DNA of 64,000 bases from positions 1 to 64,000 of the forward strand of contig NZ_MVIJ01000019.1 of NCBI RefSeq assembly GCF_002086735.1. Reading direction: 5' to 3'. Source of the stretch: Mycobacterium scrofulaceum. Lineage in GTDB: Bacteria; Actinomycetota; Actinomycetes; Mycobacteriales; Mycobacteriaceae. How positions within the stretch are numbered: the stretch's first letter is position 1; each line of letters opens with the position of its first letter. The notes under the pieces were generated by a model, which made no database searches, was not told where the DNA came from, and saw only the letters and a list, made by a program, of their open reading frames with translations. Shown piece by piece: positions 23,663 to 34,699 of this stretch. The translations under genes were made by a program, and so were the position numbers.

Positions 23663-25458
23663 GGCGCGGCCTCGTCACCGCGAATCCGATAGCCCCGCAT
23701 GTCGCCGTTGGCCCGCCACGCCCCCAACATGTCGGCGTATTCGGTGGGGGCGCCGAAGAAGAAGCTGCCCTGCCGGGTCTTGTTGTCGGCCTTGCCCTCC
23801 CGGTTGTAGTAGCCCGGGGTGCACGTCTGGGCGCGCTCGGCGCCGGCGGCCGAGCGGGTGACGACCGTGTCGACCCAGGCGGATTCGGCCGCGGGTGTGG
23901 CCTCGACCTCGACGACGCCGCGCTCGAGGGCCCGCGCGATGATCCACGCCGCGTGGGTCGCCTGCACGTCGAGCAGGTAGGGGAAGTTGACCGTCAGACC
24001 CGCTTGGGCGATGCTCTCGATGAAGCAGTTGGGGAACTTGCTCGTGCACAGGCCCTGGAAGGTACGCACCCCGTCGCGCCAGTGCTCGGTCAACGACACC
24101 CCATCGCGGCCGATGAGCTCGAACCCGGTGCGCCGGCAGTAATCGGTGCCGACCTCGAAACCCGTTGCGAAGATCAGGCAGTCGAGTTCGTAGGGCACGC
24201 CGTCGACCACGACCGCCCGCTCGGTGATGCGCTGCACTCCGCGCCCGCGGGTGTCGACCAGCGTGACGTTGTCGCGGTTGAACGTCTGCAGGTACTCGTC
24301 GTGGAAGCAGGGCCGCTTGCAGAAGTACCCATACCAGGGTTTGAGCGCCTCCGCGGTCGCCGGGTCGGTGACAATGCCGTCGACTCTCGCCCGGATCTCT
24401 TCCATCTTGGCGAAGTCCGCGATCTCGATGTCGCGGCTGCGTTGCGCCGGATCCGCGACACCGTCACCGTCGTGGCGCATCACCGGAAGCTTGCGCGTGA
24501 TACTCGTCCAGGCGTCGGCCACCAGGTCCTCGTCGGCTTGGCCACCGGCGGTGAGGATTTGGAAGTTCTCGATGCGCCTGCGCTGCCAGCCCGGCCGTAG
24601 CGCGCCGGCCCACTGGGGGTCCGTCGCGCGGTTGGCCCGCACGTCCACCGACGACGGCGTGCGCTGGAAAACGTAGAGCCGCTGCGCCGCGCGGGCCAGA
24701 TGCGGGACACACTGGATTGCCGTGGCCCCGGTACCGATGATGCCGACGCGCTTGTCGGCCAGGTTCTGCAGGCCGTCCCCGGTGTAGGCGTAGTCCCACC
24801 GGCTGGTGTGAAACGCATGCCCTCGGAACGTGCCGAGGCCCTCGATGCCGGGCAGCTTGGGTTTGGCCTGGTAGCCGTTGGCCATCGACACAAACCGGGC
24901 CCGCATCTCATCGCCGCGATTGGTGCGGATCACCCAGCGCGATTCGTCTGCCTGCCAGCGGACCTCGCGCACCTCGGTGCGCAGGCACGCGTTGCGGTAG
25001 AGGTCGTAGTGCCGGGCGATGCGCTGGCAGTGCGCGAAGATCTCCGGCCCCTTGGCGTACTTTTCGCTGGGGACGTAGCCGAGCTCCTCCAGCAGCGGCA
25101 TGTACACGTACGACTCGACGTCACAGGCGATTCCCGGATACCGATTCCAGTACCAGGTACCACCGACGTCCGCCGCCCGGTCGATCAGCCGCACGCCGTC
25201 CACGCCGAGCTCACGCAGGCGCACGCCCGTCAGCAGCCCGCCGAAGCCGGCACCGATGATCGCGACGTCGACCTCGTCGGTCAGCGGTTCGCGCTCGACA
25301 TCGCCGTCCGTCCACGGGTCATCGGCGAAGTGGGCGAAGGCGCCCGCCGTCTCCACGTACTGCGCGATGCCGTCCGGGCGCAATCGCCGCGCGCGCTCCT
25401 CGGCGTATTTGCGCCGCAGCGCGTCGATGTCGAACGTCACGCCAACGGTTTCAGTCAC
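23659..25458 (-). CDS. Baeyer-Villiger monooxygenase (CHMO/PAMO-like, long form)
   Basis: A 599-residue type I BVMO with the extra N-terminal stretch (1-62) typical of the cyclopentadecanone/phenylacetone-type enzymes. GAGFGG (69-74) and GTGATA (242-247) are the two dinucleotide sites, and the fingerprint is Phe211...Gly213...His217...Trp221 followed by Asp. [15 protein letters not shown] is the conserved FAD loop, and the end YNREGK lies near 560. It is first in a two-gene operon with another BVMO and has an ATCAATCGCTTGAT palindrome 32 nt upstream of its ATG. Two different BVMOs in one transcript suggest either two ketone intermediates or a broad substrate range. Confidence 0.88.
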   Translation of the reverse strand: MTETVGVTFDIDALRRKYAEERARRLRPDGIAQYVETAGAFAHFADDPWTDGDVEREPLTDEVDVAIIGAGFGGLLTGVRLRELGVDGVRLIDRAADVGGTWYWNRYPGIACDVESYVYMPLLEELGYVPSEKYAKGPEIFAHCQRIARHYDLYRNACLRTEVREVRWQADESRWVIRTNRGDEMRARFVSMANGYQAKPKLPGIEGLGTFRGHAFHTSRWDYAYTGDGLQNLADKRVGIIGTGATAIQCVPHLARAAQRLYVFQRTPSSVDVRANRATDPQWAGALRPGWQRRRIENFQILTAGGQADEDLVADAWTSITRKLPVMRHDGDGVADPAQRSRDIEIADFAKMEEIRARVDGIVTDPATAEALKPWYGYFCKRPCFHDEYLQTFNRDNVTLVDTRGRGVQRITERAVVVDGVPYELDCLIFATGFEVGTDYCRRTGFELIGRDGVSLTEHWRDGVRTFQGLCTSKFPNCFIESIAQAGLTVNFPYLLDVQATHAAWIIARALERGVVEVEATPAAESAWVDTVVTRSAAGAERAQTCTPGYYNREGKADNKTRQGSFFFGAPTEYADMLGAWRANGDMRGYRIRGDEAAP

Positions 25459-25489
25459 GGCCCGATTCCTCTCGTGGGCCGACTATATA

Positions 25490-25503
25490 ATCAATCGCTT
25501 GAT
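25490..25503. promoter_or_regulatory. TetR-type operator upstream of the BVMO operon
   Basis: ATCAATCGCTTGAT differs by one base from the perfect palindrome at 20943-20956. It sits between the BVMO start (25458) and the end of a TetR gene (25508), in an AT-rich gap (TATATAATC just before it). Confidence 0.72.
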
Positions 25504-25507
25504 CATA

Positions 25508-26167
25508 TCAAGATGGGCCGACCGTCCCCTGCCTGCGGATATTCGGGTCGGCCCGAGCGAACAGCGTTCCCCTGATCATGCTCTTGGCCGACTCCAGCGC
25601 GGCGTGGTAGTCCCCCGGCGCGGCCGTGGCCGCCAGTTCCACCAACCCGTAGACGAGCGCGTAGACCGCCTCGACGATGCCCTGCCGATCGAACCGGTGC
25701 GTGAGGTCGCCCCGGCGGTAGGCGTCGTCGACGATTCCCTCGATGATCTCGCGGAACGCTTGAAATCCTGCGGCGCCCGCGAGCCGCGCATCGGGGCCGG
25801 CCGCACCCTCGGCGCGGATCACCCATTCGAAGGCGGCGAGGTCGGGATACTCCCGCATCAGCCGCCCCGACTCGTCGAGCACCGCCTCGATGCGGTCGAC
25901 GGCGGTCCCGGGGTGCGCCGCCGCCGCGCGCAGTCGGGGCAATGCGACGTCGGTGCGCGCCGCGATCGCCGCCTTCATCAGCTCGGCCTTGTTCGGGAAG
26001 TAGTTGTACAGGCTGGCGCTGGTGACGTTCGCGGCGCGGGCGATCTCGCGGATGGTGGCACGGGAGTACCCGGCCCTGGCCACACAGCGCATCGTGGCGG
26101 CGATGATCCGCTGGCGGGTGTCCTCACCGCTGGCGCCGACCGGACGGCCCAACTGCGCCCGCGTCAC
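25508..26167 (-). CDS. TetR family regulator (paralogue 1)
   Basis: A 219-residue TetR protein. It begins MTRAQLGRPVGASGEDTRQR, and the helix-turn-helix is TIREIARAANVTSASLYNYF (about 40-60). It is clearly a paralogue of the divergent regulator at 26309-26947: both share LGRPVGA, the AAMRCVA/ATMRCVA helix, GYSR-TIREIAR, LRAAA and GRLMREHP/GRLMREYP. The start is taken as GTG 26167 by alignment with the paralogue (VTR after the start); no strong ribosome site is seen. Its gene directly precedes the BVMO operon on the same strand, with an operator between. Confidence 0.84.
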   Translation of the reverse strand: MTRAQLGRPVGASGEDTRQRIIAATMRCVARAGYSRATIREIARAANVTSASLYNYFPNKAELMKAAIAARTDVALPRLRAAAAHPGTAVDRIEAVLDESGRLMREYPDLAAFEWVIRAEGAAGPDARLAGAAGFQAFREIIEGIVDDAYRRGDLTHRFDRQGIVEAVYALVYGLVELAATAAPGDYHAALESAKSMIRGTLFARADPNIRRQGTVGPS

Positions 26168-26225
26168 CGTGCTCTGCCCACTGTCGCGTCCTGTCCGCCG
26201 GTCATCGCCGCCGGCACGTCGAATA

Positions 26226-26243
26226 TAATCGAGTGATCGATTA
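26226..26243. promoter_or_regulatory. Operator between two divergent TetR paralogues
   Basis: TAATCGA (26226-26232) and TCGATTA (26237-26243) are perfect complements around GTGA. The core resembles the ATCAATCG palindromes at 20943 and 25490, so the same repressor family may bind all three. Confidence 0.6.
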
Positions 26244-26308
26244 GTCCGGGTGTCCGCGCGGAGGTGCGCAGTGCGTGAGGGACCGCTCCGCGGCGGGTAC
26301 CGCGCCGC

Positions 26309-26947
26309 ATGAGCGTCACGCGGTCGCCGCTGGGACGTCCGGTCGGCGCCGACGGTGAGCAGACCCGCGCCCGCATCATTACCGCGGCCATGCGATGCGT
26401 GGCTGAAATGGGCTACTCCCGCAGCACTATTCGCGAAATCGCCCGCACCGCCGACATGACGAGCGGCAGCCTGTACCACTACTTCCCGAACAAGTCCGAA
26501 TTGCTGGACGCCGTCGCCGCGGACGTCGAGCGGATCGCACGGCCCCGGTTGCGCGCCGCCGCCGGGCGGGCCGACGGGGTGGTCGATCGCCTCGGCTCCG
26601 TGTTGGACGAGGCCGGCCGGTTGATGCGCGAGCATCCGCACCTGGCCGCGTTCGACCGGGCCGTCCGCGCGGAAAGCAACGAGCACCCCGAGCGCGGTCG
26701 GCCCAAGTATCCCGGCCCGAAGGCGTTGCGCGACACGATCGCTGCGGTCCTCGACGATGCCCGGGCGGCCGGCGCACTACCATCCGGCACCGAACCCGGC
26801 GCCGCGGCCGATGCCATTCATGCGCTGGCGCGGGGCCTCACCGAGCGCGCGGCGAGCCTGGACGCCGACGCCTACGCCGCCGCGCTGGCCTCGGCGAAGC
26901 TGTTGATCGCCGGGACGTTGTTCGCCGTGGCAGAAGGGGACTCGTGA
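26309..26947 (+). CDS. TetR family regulator (paralogue 2)
   Basis: A 212-residue TetR protein starting MSVTRSPLGRPVGADGEQTR, with helix-turn-helix TIREIARTADMTSGSLYHYF (about 41-61). It faces paralogue 1 across 141 bp containing one palindrome. The two DNA-binding domains are very similar while the ligand-binding halves diverge, as expected after an inverted duplication followed by change in ligand specificity. It may bind the same operators as its sister. Confidence 0.86.
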   Translation: MSVTRSPLGRPVGADGEQTRARIITAAMRCVAEMGYSRSTIREIARTADMTSGSLYHYFPNKSELLDAVAADVERIARPRLRAAAGRADGVVDRLGSVLDEAGRLMREHPHLAAFDRAVRAESNEHPERGRPKYPGPKALRDTIAAVLDDARAAGALPSGTEPGAAADAIHALARGLTERAASLDADAYAAALASAKLLIAGTLFAVAEGDS

Positions 26948-26966
26948 TGAACCGCTGATCGGTGGC

Positions 26967-27473
26967 CTACCCGATCAGCGCATGCTGCACGACGCGTGCT
27001 CTGCTCGCCGAGAGCGCATCACCCAGTGTCCAGACCGCGACGCCGATCAGCACCAGATCTTTGAGCAGGAATTGGCCCGGCAGCGCCGACAGCACGGGGA
27101 TGCCACCGGCGCGGGATGCGACCACCCCGGGGGTGGTGACGAGGAAGCTCAACGTGCCCAGGAACAGCACCACCGCCAGCGCGCTGCCGGCCGCCGACGC
27201 CCGCGGCCACCTCGGCCTCAACGCAATCAGCACCGCCGCAACGATTTCCACGGTCCCCAGCCCGCGGGCGACCGTTGCGACGCTGAAGACGTCGTAGATC
27301 CAGCTCATCAGCGGACTGTGCTCGATGAGCACGCGGGATTCCATCTTCACGTATTTGCCGAACCCGATCCAGGCGAGCACGACGGCCAATCCGTAACGGC
27401 TGACGAACTGTCCCAACCGGGTAAGCCGTTGCGGCAGAAGGTCCGGACCGCTTACGACGTGCTTTTCACTCAC
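26967..27473 (-). CDS. DUF417 (YkgB-like) membrane protein
   Basis: A 168-residue protein with four hydrophobic segments (about 25-42, 60-85, 90-112 and 135-155) and the pattern of DUF417/YkgB: an N-terminal VLAWIGFGKYVKME and SPLMSWIYDVF. Members are inner-membrane proteins, sometimes tied to reactive chlorine or oxidative stress, but without proven activity. The gene follows the peroxiredoxin-like gene on the same strand (31 nt gap), so the pair may be an oxidative-stress operon. Confidence 0.82.
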   Translation of the reverse strand: MSEKHVVSGPDLLPQRLTRLGQFVSRYGLAVVLAWIGFGKYVKMESRVLIEHSPLMSWIYDVFSVATVARGLGTVEIVAAVLIALRPRWPRASAAGSALAVVLFLGTLSFLVTTPGVVASRAGGIPVLSALPGQFLLKDLVLIGVAVWTLGDALSASRARVVQHALIG

Positions 27474-27504
27474 GTATTGAGCACGGGCCGGCAGTGCCCG
27501 GGGT

Positions 27505-28182
27505 TCACCCGAGGCCGCTGAGGGCCTCGACGATGTCGGCGACCTCGGTGCGGGTGGTGTAGTCGGGGTGGACGTCGATCCAGCGGATGGTCCCGGCGCG
27601 GTCGACGATGGCGACGGTCGGCATCGGCAGCCCGTGCGTGCCGTCGGCGTTGACGTCTGCCAGGTCCAGACCCAGGTCGCGTTGCGCCGCTTGGGCGGCC
27701 TCGCCGGGTGCGGTGAGCACGCCCAGGCCGGCCGCGATCTGGTTGCCCGGGTCGGACAGCACGATGAAGCTCAACTCGTTGATCTCCCGCGTCGACAGTG
27801 AGCCGTCGGGCTTTTGCGGGCTGATCGCCACCAGCGCGACATCGCGCTCCGCCAGCTGCGGCACCAGCTCCTCCTGGTAGGCGCGCAGCGTCAGGTTGCA
27901 GTAGGGGCACCACGCACCGCGATAGAGGACGACCACGGCGCTGCGTCCGCCGGCGCTTTGCGCCAGGGTGGTGGGCTCGCCACGCACGTCGAGGAGTTCG
28001 GCGTCGGGCATGGGGCCGCCGGGGGCGGCGGCGCCGGCCGGCACGCCCGCGGCGCGCAGCTGTGCCTGCTCGGCGCTGAAGGTGCTGACGACATCCTCGG
28101 GCAGCTGGCTCGCCGTCCCCTGCTGGAATTGCGCGACCCGGTCCGCGATGGTCGTCTGGTTGGTGTCGGCGGTGCTGGTCAT
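27505..28182 (-). CDS. Peroxiredoxin-like (AhpC/TSA fold) protein
   Basis: A 225-residue thioredoxin-fold protein with an N-terminal helical extension (1-55). The active-site loop is YRGAWCPYCNLTLRAY, with Cys92 and Cys95 as a CxxC pair rather than the single peroxidatic Cys of typical AhpC, and a cis-Pro region lies near LPMPTVAIVD. It is likely to reduce peroxides or organic hydroperoxides. ATG 28182 has AAGGAA close upstream. It diverges from a TetR gene, with two perfect palindromes and a TTGACA promoter between them, so expression is probably inducible. Confidence 0.83.
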   Translation of the reverse strand: MTSTADTNQTTIADRVAQFQQGTASQLPEDVVSTFSAEQAQLRAAGVPAGAAAPGGPMPDAELLDVRGEPTTLAQSAGGRSAVVVLYRGAWCPYCNLTLRAYQEELVPQLAERDVALVAISPQKPDGSLSTREINELSFIVLSDPGNQIAAGLGVLTAPGEAAQAAQRDLGLDLADVNADGTHGLPMPTVAIVDRAGTIRWIDVHPDYTTRTEVADIVEALSGLG

Positions 28183-28254
28183 GAGTTCCTTGCCCTTCGC
28201 GTGCGTGCCGGGTTGCCGCACAACGGCTTCCGGCACCGATCAGTGGACGATGGC

Positions 28255-28292
28255 GTTCAGCATGCTGAACCCAGAATGGAGTGTCAACTCCA
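28255..28292. promoter_or_regulatory. Peroxiredoxin promoter flanked by two palindromes
   Basis: GTTCAGCATGCTGAAC (28255-28270) is a perfect 16-bp palindrome. TGGAGT (28277-28282) and ACTCCA (28287-28292) form a second perfect inverted repeat around GTCA. Reading the minus strand, TTGACA lies inside the second and CATGCT inside the first, 17 bp apart, so a protein bound to either would block this promoter. Confidence 0.72.
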
Positions 28293-28335
28293 AAACGGGT
28301 AGGTTGTGGGGGTCCGCTCCAAGGAAGGGGTCTTC

Positions 28336-28953
28336 ATGGCGCCGGTCCCTTACGACAAGCTGACCGCGAAGGGCCGCGCGACCCGCGAGCGCATCGTGGC
28401 CGCCGCTTCGGAATTGATGCTGCAGCGTGGTGTCGCGCGCACCACCATTGAAGACATCCAGCAGGCGGCGACCGTCAGCACGTCGCAGATGTACCACTAT
28501 TTCGCCGACAAAAGCGATCTCGTGGCCGCCGTCATCGATTTCCAGACCGACCGCGTGCTCGGCGTTCAGCACCTGGGTCTCGACCGCATCGACAGCATCC
28601 AGGACATGTACCGCTGGCGCGACATCATGGTGAACCTGGTGCGCAGCCTGGGCTGCGCGGGAGGCTGTCCGATCGGCTCGATGGCCAACGAGCTGTCTGA
28701 GTCCGACCCCGTCGCGCGCGCGCAGCTTGCGCGGTCATTTGCCCAGTGGGAGAACATGATCCACGACAGCCTGGTCGCAGTCTCCGCGCGGGGCGAACTG
28801 GCCGTCGGCACGGATATCGAGCGCGTCGCCCTGGCCATGCTCGCCGGCATCCAGGGCGGCCTGCTGCTCAGCCAGGTGCGTCGCGACACCGCGCCACTGG
28901 AGGCCGCGGTGGACACCATGATCGAACACCTGAGGCGCCTCGGCATGCGGTGA
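28336..28953 (+). CDS. TetR family regulator
   Basis: A 205-residue TetR protein with helix-turn-helix TIEDIQQAATVSTSQMYHYF (about 37-56) and the C-terminal pattern of the YxaF/LmrA-like subgroup, including LGCAGGCPIGSMANEL with two cysteines close together (CAGGC). A thiol-based switch is possible, given the peroxiredoxin across the intergenic region. ATG 28336 is chosen because AAGGAAGGGG lies just upstream; an in-frame ATG at 28306 lacks this. It is probably the repressor of the peroxiredoxin/DUF417 unit. Confidence 0.86.
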   Translation: MAPVPYDKLTAKGRATRERIVAAASELMLQRGVARTTIEDIQQAATVSTSQMYHYFADKSDLVAAVIDFQTDRVLGVQHLGLDRIDSIQDMYRWRDIMVNLVRSLGCAGGCPIGSMANELSESDPVARAQLARSFAQWENMIHDSLVAVSARGELAVGTDIERVALAMLAGIQGGLLLSQVRRDTAPLEAAVDTMIEHLRRLGMR

Positions 28954-28970
28954 CGCCGGGGAAGAGGCGG

Positions 28971-29444
28971 TTACCGCGCGGCGTAGCGATCGCGAAGCTT
29001 GGTCAGGGTCGACTCGATACCCGCCGCGTTGGCTTTCGTGGCGCCGATCAGGGTGTAGTAGTTCAGCGCGTTCTTGAACGCGCCGGCGTCGCGGTAATCG
29101 AACGTCTCGGTGACCCGTGTCAGGGTGGGTGAGAGCGATTCGAATTCCCACCGCCAGCGGTGGCCCACCGGATGGCGCCATTCGACCACTTCGTCTCGTT
29201 CGAGGGCGGTCACGGTGCTGGTGATGCGGTACGGCAGGCCGAACATCTTCATGTTCGTCGAAAACTTGGATCCAACAACCATTTCCGTCGGCATCTTGAT
29301 GTTGGCGCGAACGGTGCCCGACCCGTCGAGCTCGGGATGGCGGCGCGGGTCGGCGGCCATCGCATACAGCTCGGCGACCGGCGCGGCCACTTCGACGGAC
29401 CGGCTGACCTGCCGCGGTCCCGCGTCGACAATGCTGACGGTCAC
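28971..29444 (-). CDS. SRPBCC family protein
   Basis: A 157-residue START-like protein: [20 protein letters not shown] opens the fold, then [31 protein letters not shown] and a C-terminal helix. It starts at GTG 29444 with GGAGGG upstream, 80 bp from the divergent mycofactocin-type SDR. Its likely role is lipid or polyketide-like ligand handling; a catalytic role cannot be argued from sequence. Confidence 0.8.
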   Translation of the reverse strand: MTVSIVDAGPRQVSRSVEVAAPVAELYAMAADPRRHPELDGSGTVRANIKMPTEMVVGSKFSTNMKMFGLPYRITSTVTALERDEVVEWRHPVGHRWRWEFESLSPTLTRVTETFDYRDAGAFKNALNYYTLIGATKANAAGIESTLTKLRDRYAAR

Positions 29445-29524
29445 GATGCTTCCCTCCGGTGAGCCGGCACAGCGAAGTCGACGCTACGCTTCGCCGGGTT
29501 GGTCAGAAAGGACTTCGAGAACCG

Positions 29525-30346
29525 ATGAGCCAGTCAATTTCGGGGAAGGCGGCTCTGATCACCGGCGCCGCGCGAGGGCAGGGCCGGGCGCACGCGGTAC
29601 GGCTGGCCGCCGAGGGCGCCGACATCATCGCGGTCGACATCGCCGGTCCCTTGCCGTCGAGCGTGCCGTATGACTCGCCGACACCCGAGGATCTGGCGGA
29701 GACGGCGCGGCTGGTGCGGGCCACCGGCAGACGGGTCATCACCGCGACGGTCGACATCCGCGACCTCGACGCGCTCAAAGGCGCCGTCGACCGGGCGGTC
29801 GGTGAACTGGGTCGTCTCGACATCATCGTCGCCAACGCGGGGATCTGCAGCCCCGCTCCGTGGGACCAGATCACGGCCGAGGCGTTTCGCGACACCATCG
29901 ACACGAATGTGACCGGCACCTGGAACACGGTGATGGCCGGCGCTCAGCACATCATCGACGGCGGCCGCGGCGGCTCGATCATCCTGATCGGTTCGGCCGC
30001 CGGCATCAACATGCAGTCGTTCATGATCCACTACACGGCGAGCAAGCACGCCGTCGTCGGGATGGCGCGCGCGTTCGCCGCCGAGCTGGGGCGGCACAAC
30101 ATCCGCGTCAACAGCCTCAACCCCGGAGCGGTCGCGACGCCGATGGGCACCGGACGGATGCGCGACGCGCTGCGGGCGGCCGCCGACAGCTATCCGCACC
30201 TGCGGGGCCTGCACAAGCCGCTGCTGCCGGAGGGAATCGCCCAACCCGAGGACGTCGCCGACGCCGTCGCCTGGCTCGCCTCCGACCAGTCCCGGTTGGT
30301 CACGGCGACCCAGGTGTCTGTCGATATCGGCGTGGGCTACGTCTGA
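29525..30346 (+). CDS. Mycofactocin-coupled SDR family oxidoreductase
   Basis: A 273-residue SDR with cofactor loop LITGAARGQGRAHA. The GQGRAHA pattern, VDI after the second strand, the insertion YDSPTPEDLAETARLVRATG near 45-65, and VANAGI are hallmarks of the mycofactocin-coupled SDR subfamily, whose NAD is thought to be non-exchanging and regenerated through mycofactocin. The catalytic Ser is in LIGSAAG and Tyr/Lys in HYTASKHAV. The start is ATG 29525 because the fold begins there. Divergent from an SRPBCC gene. Likely substrates are terpenoid or other secondary alcohols. Confidence 0.87.
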   Translation: MSQSISGKAALITGAARGQGRAHAVRLAAEGADIIAVDIAGPLPSSVPYDSPTPEDLAETARLVRATGRRVITATVDIRDLDALKGAVDRAVGELGRLDIIVANAGICSPAPWDQITAEAFRDTIDTNVTGTWNTVMAGAQHIIDGGRGGSIILIGSAAGINMQSFMIHYTASKHAVVGMARAFAAELGRHNIRVNSLNPGAVATPMGTGRMRDALRAAADSYPHLRGLHKPLLPEGIAQPEDVADAVAWLASDQSRLVTATQVSVDIGVGYV

Positions 30347-30500
30347 TCCCGGCGGGGAGGGTCCCTCCCGCGGCCCCGCCGCCGTCGACCAGGCAGAATG
30401 GAGGCTCCCCTCGTCGCCCTGGCCGCGTCCGCCTGACGTCATCCGGATAACACGGGCCCGGCGGGGAATACCTCGGGGGGCGCGCAGGTTGTGACTGCAC

Positions 30501-30517
30501 ATACCCCCGAGGGGTAT
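30501..30517. promoter_or_regulatory. Copper-type operator upstream of the CopZ/ATPase operon
   Basis: ATACCCC (30501-30507) and GGGGTAT (30511-30517) form a perfect 7-bp inverted repeat around CGA, 14 nt before the chaperone ATG. G/C tracts flanked by TA are typical of CsoR-family operators. A partial second copy (ATACCTCGGGGGG) lies about 45 bp upstream. No CsoR gene is in this window. Confidence 0.68.
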
Positions 30518-30531
30518 TAGAAAGGGAGACC

Positions 30532-30740
30532 ATGACCACGACCGAATTCCGGGTGGACGGGATGAGCTGCGGCCACTGCGAGGCGGCGGTCAAGGACGAG
30601 GTCGGCCGCCTGCCTGGCGTGGAGCGTGTGGACGTCAGTGCCGACACGGGCACGATGGTGGTGACGAGCTCCGGTCCCCTCGACACCTCCGCCATCCTCG
30701 GCGCGGTGGACGAGGCCGGCTACGAGGCCGCCCCGGTGGC

Positions 30741-30744
<4 letters not shown>
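30532..30744 (+). CDS. Heavy-metal-associated domain protein (CopZ-like chaperone)
   Basis: A 70-residue single HMA domain with the Cu(I)-binding motif DGMSCGHC (Cys13 and Cys16) and the ferredoxin-like pattern ending [15 protein letters not shown] small soluble metallochaperone that should hand Cu(I) to the ATPase encoded next, whose ATG overlaps its stop by 4 nt. A consensus-like GGGAG ribosome site precedes ATG 30532. Confidence 0.9.
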
Positions 30745-32990
<2,246 letters not shown>

Positions 32991-33116
32991 GCCGGCACGC
33001 TCACCCGCCGCGAAGGCGGCCGGTCGAGCGGGACCGGTGTGGGATAGTTATTCCGACCCACCGCCTTCGAAGACACCACGGGTCCGCAGCGATCGACTCA
33101 GCAAAGGCAACGACCG

Positions 33117-34505
33117 TTGGACCAATTCTTCGGACGACTGTCCCTGCTGCACGGCTGGTTCCCCCCGACCGTGCAGGGACTGACCCTTTTCTTGCTGATC
33201 GTCGCGATCCAGTGGCGTGCCCGGCCCTGGCTCAAACGGGTGCTGCCCGTGGCCCTGATCGCGGCCGCCGCGGTGACCGCGCTCTCGTATTGGTACATCA
33301 CGACGCTCGGCGTGGCGGGGGACCCGGCGCCGACCGCTCTTTGGCTCTGGATCGCGATGACCGGTCTGGCCGCCGCGGTGTTCCTGGTGGGATGGCGGGG
33401 CGCGCGCTGGTGGCGCCGCGGGGTGGCGGTGCTGTCGATACCTCTGTGCGTGTTGTGCGCGGGCCTGGCGCTCAACGGGTGGGTGGGCTACTTCCCCACC
33501 GCGCTGGCCGCGTGGAATCAGCTCACCTCGGTGCCGCTGCCCGACCAGATTGACCGGCTTCGGGTCACCGAGATGCAGGTCGCCGGCACCAGGCCGGCCA
33601 AGGGCGTGGTGGTGCCGGTGGACATCGACGACGGCGCCTCCCACTTTCGCCATCGCCGCGAACTGGTCTACCTGCCGCCCGCCTGGTTCAACAGCAATCC
33701 CCCGCCTCGGCTGCCCGCCGTCATGATGATCGGCTCGGCGTTCAACACCCCGGCCGACTGGCTCGGCCCCGGTGGCGCCTTCACCGCGGTCGACACCTTC
33801 GCCGCGACGCACCGCGGCTTCTCCCCGGTATTGGTATTCGTCGATCCCACCGGTTCGTTCGACAACGACACCGAGTGCGTCAACGGCAGCCGGGGCAACG
33901 CCGCCGACCACCTCACCAAGGACGTCGTCCCGTTCATGGTGTCGAACTTCGGCGTCAGCGCGGACCGCGCCCATTGGGGTGTCGCCGGCTGGTCGATGGG
34001 CGGCACCTGCGCGGTCGACCTGGCCGTCATGCACCCGGAGCTGTTCAGCGCCTTCGTGGACATCGCCGGTGACCGCAGCCCCAATGTCGGCCCGACCGAC
34101 CAGACGATCGCCAAACTGTTCGGCGGCAACCGCACCGCCTGGGCCGCGTTCGACCCGCTCACCGTGATCGCGCGCCATGGCCGCTACACGGGACTGTCCG
34201 GCTGGTTCGACGTGCCGGGACCACCGGAGCCGCACAACGTCGCCGAGGTAGCCAATGCCAGCGCCGGCGCGGCAAGCACCGATCCAGCCGCCAACCCCGA
34301 GGGCCAGGACGCCGCCGCCAACGCGCTGTGCGCCGCCGCCAGCGCCAACGGCGTCGCCTGCGCCGTGGTCAGCCAGCCGGGCAGGCATGACTGGCCGTTT
34401 GCCGCCGGGGCGTTCGCCGCGGCGCTGCCCTGGCTGGCCTCGGCGCTGGGAACGCCCGAAGTTCCGCCCGTGCCCTTGCCGCAACGCGGTGGCGAATCAC
34501 ACTGA
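33117..34505 (+). CDS. Membrane-anchored esterase (mycolyltransferase/Esterase D-like fold)
   Basis: A 462-residue protein with four N-terminal transmembrane helices (about 15-32, 43-60, 75-92 and 105-125) and an extracytoplasmic alpha/beta-hydrolase domain of the esterase-D/antigen-85 type. The nucleophile is Ser293 in GWSMGG, an acidic residue is likely in the region after AFDPLTV, and the His is in GRHDWPFAAG. This build (TM bundle plus esterase) is common in mycobacteria for cell-envelope lipid esterases. It starts with TTG 33117 after a weak AAAGGC site. No operon partners are obvious. Confidence 0.8.
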   Translation: MDQFFGRLSLLHGWFPPTVQGLTLFLLIVAIQWRARPWLKRVLPVALIAAAAVTALSYWYITTLGVAGDPAPTALWLWIAMTGLAAAVFLVGWRGARWWRRGVAVLSIPLCVLCAGLALNGWVGYFPTALAAWNQLTSVPLPDQIDRLRVTEMQVAGTRPAKGVVVPVDIDDGASHFRHRRELVYLPPAWFNSNPPPRLPAVMMIGSAFNTPADWLGPGGAFTAVDTFAATHRGFSPVLVFVDPTGSFDNDTECVNGSRGNAADHLTKDVVPFMVSNFGVSADRAHWGVAGWSMGGTCAVDLAVMHPELFSAFVDIAGDRSPNVGPTDQTIAKLFGGNRTAWAAFDPLTVIARHGRYTGLSGWFDVPGPPEPHNVAEVANASAGAASTDPAANPEGQDAAANALCAAASANGVACAVVSQPGRHDWPFAAGAFAAALPWLASALGTPEVPPVPLPQRGGESH

Positions 34506-34699
34506 TCCCAAAATTCACAGCTGACCCACCCGTAACGTGGCCGGGATATCGGCCCTGGTAGTGGTACCGTTCGCTGCTGATGACCGGCGATTTTATGCAC
34601 GACGGGCGACCCCTCGGCGGGCCGGCCCGCGGCGCGCCGCGGCGCAACCACCGCCGGGTCCCGCCCGGTTCCGTTGCGCCGGGCTTTCGTCTGCCCGCG

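Noticed and set aside
29470-29495. GCGAAG/CTTCGC inverted repeat between SRPBCC and mycofactocin-type SDR
   Set aside because: Only 6-bp GC-rich arms with a long spacer, common by chance at this base composition.
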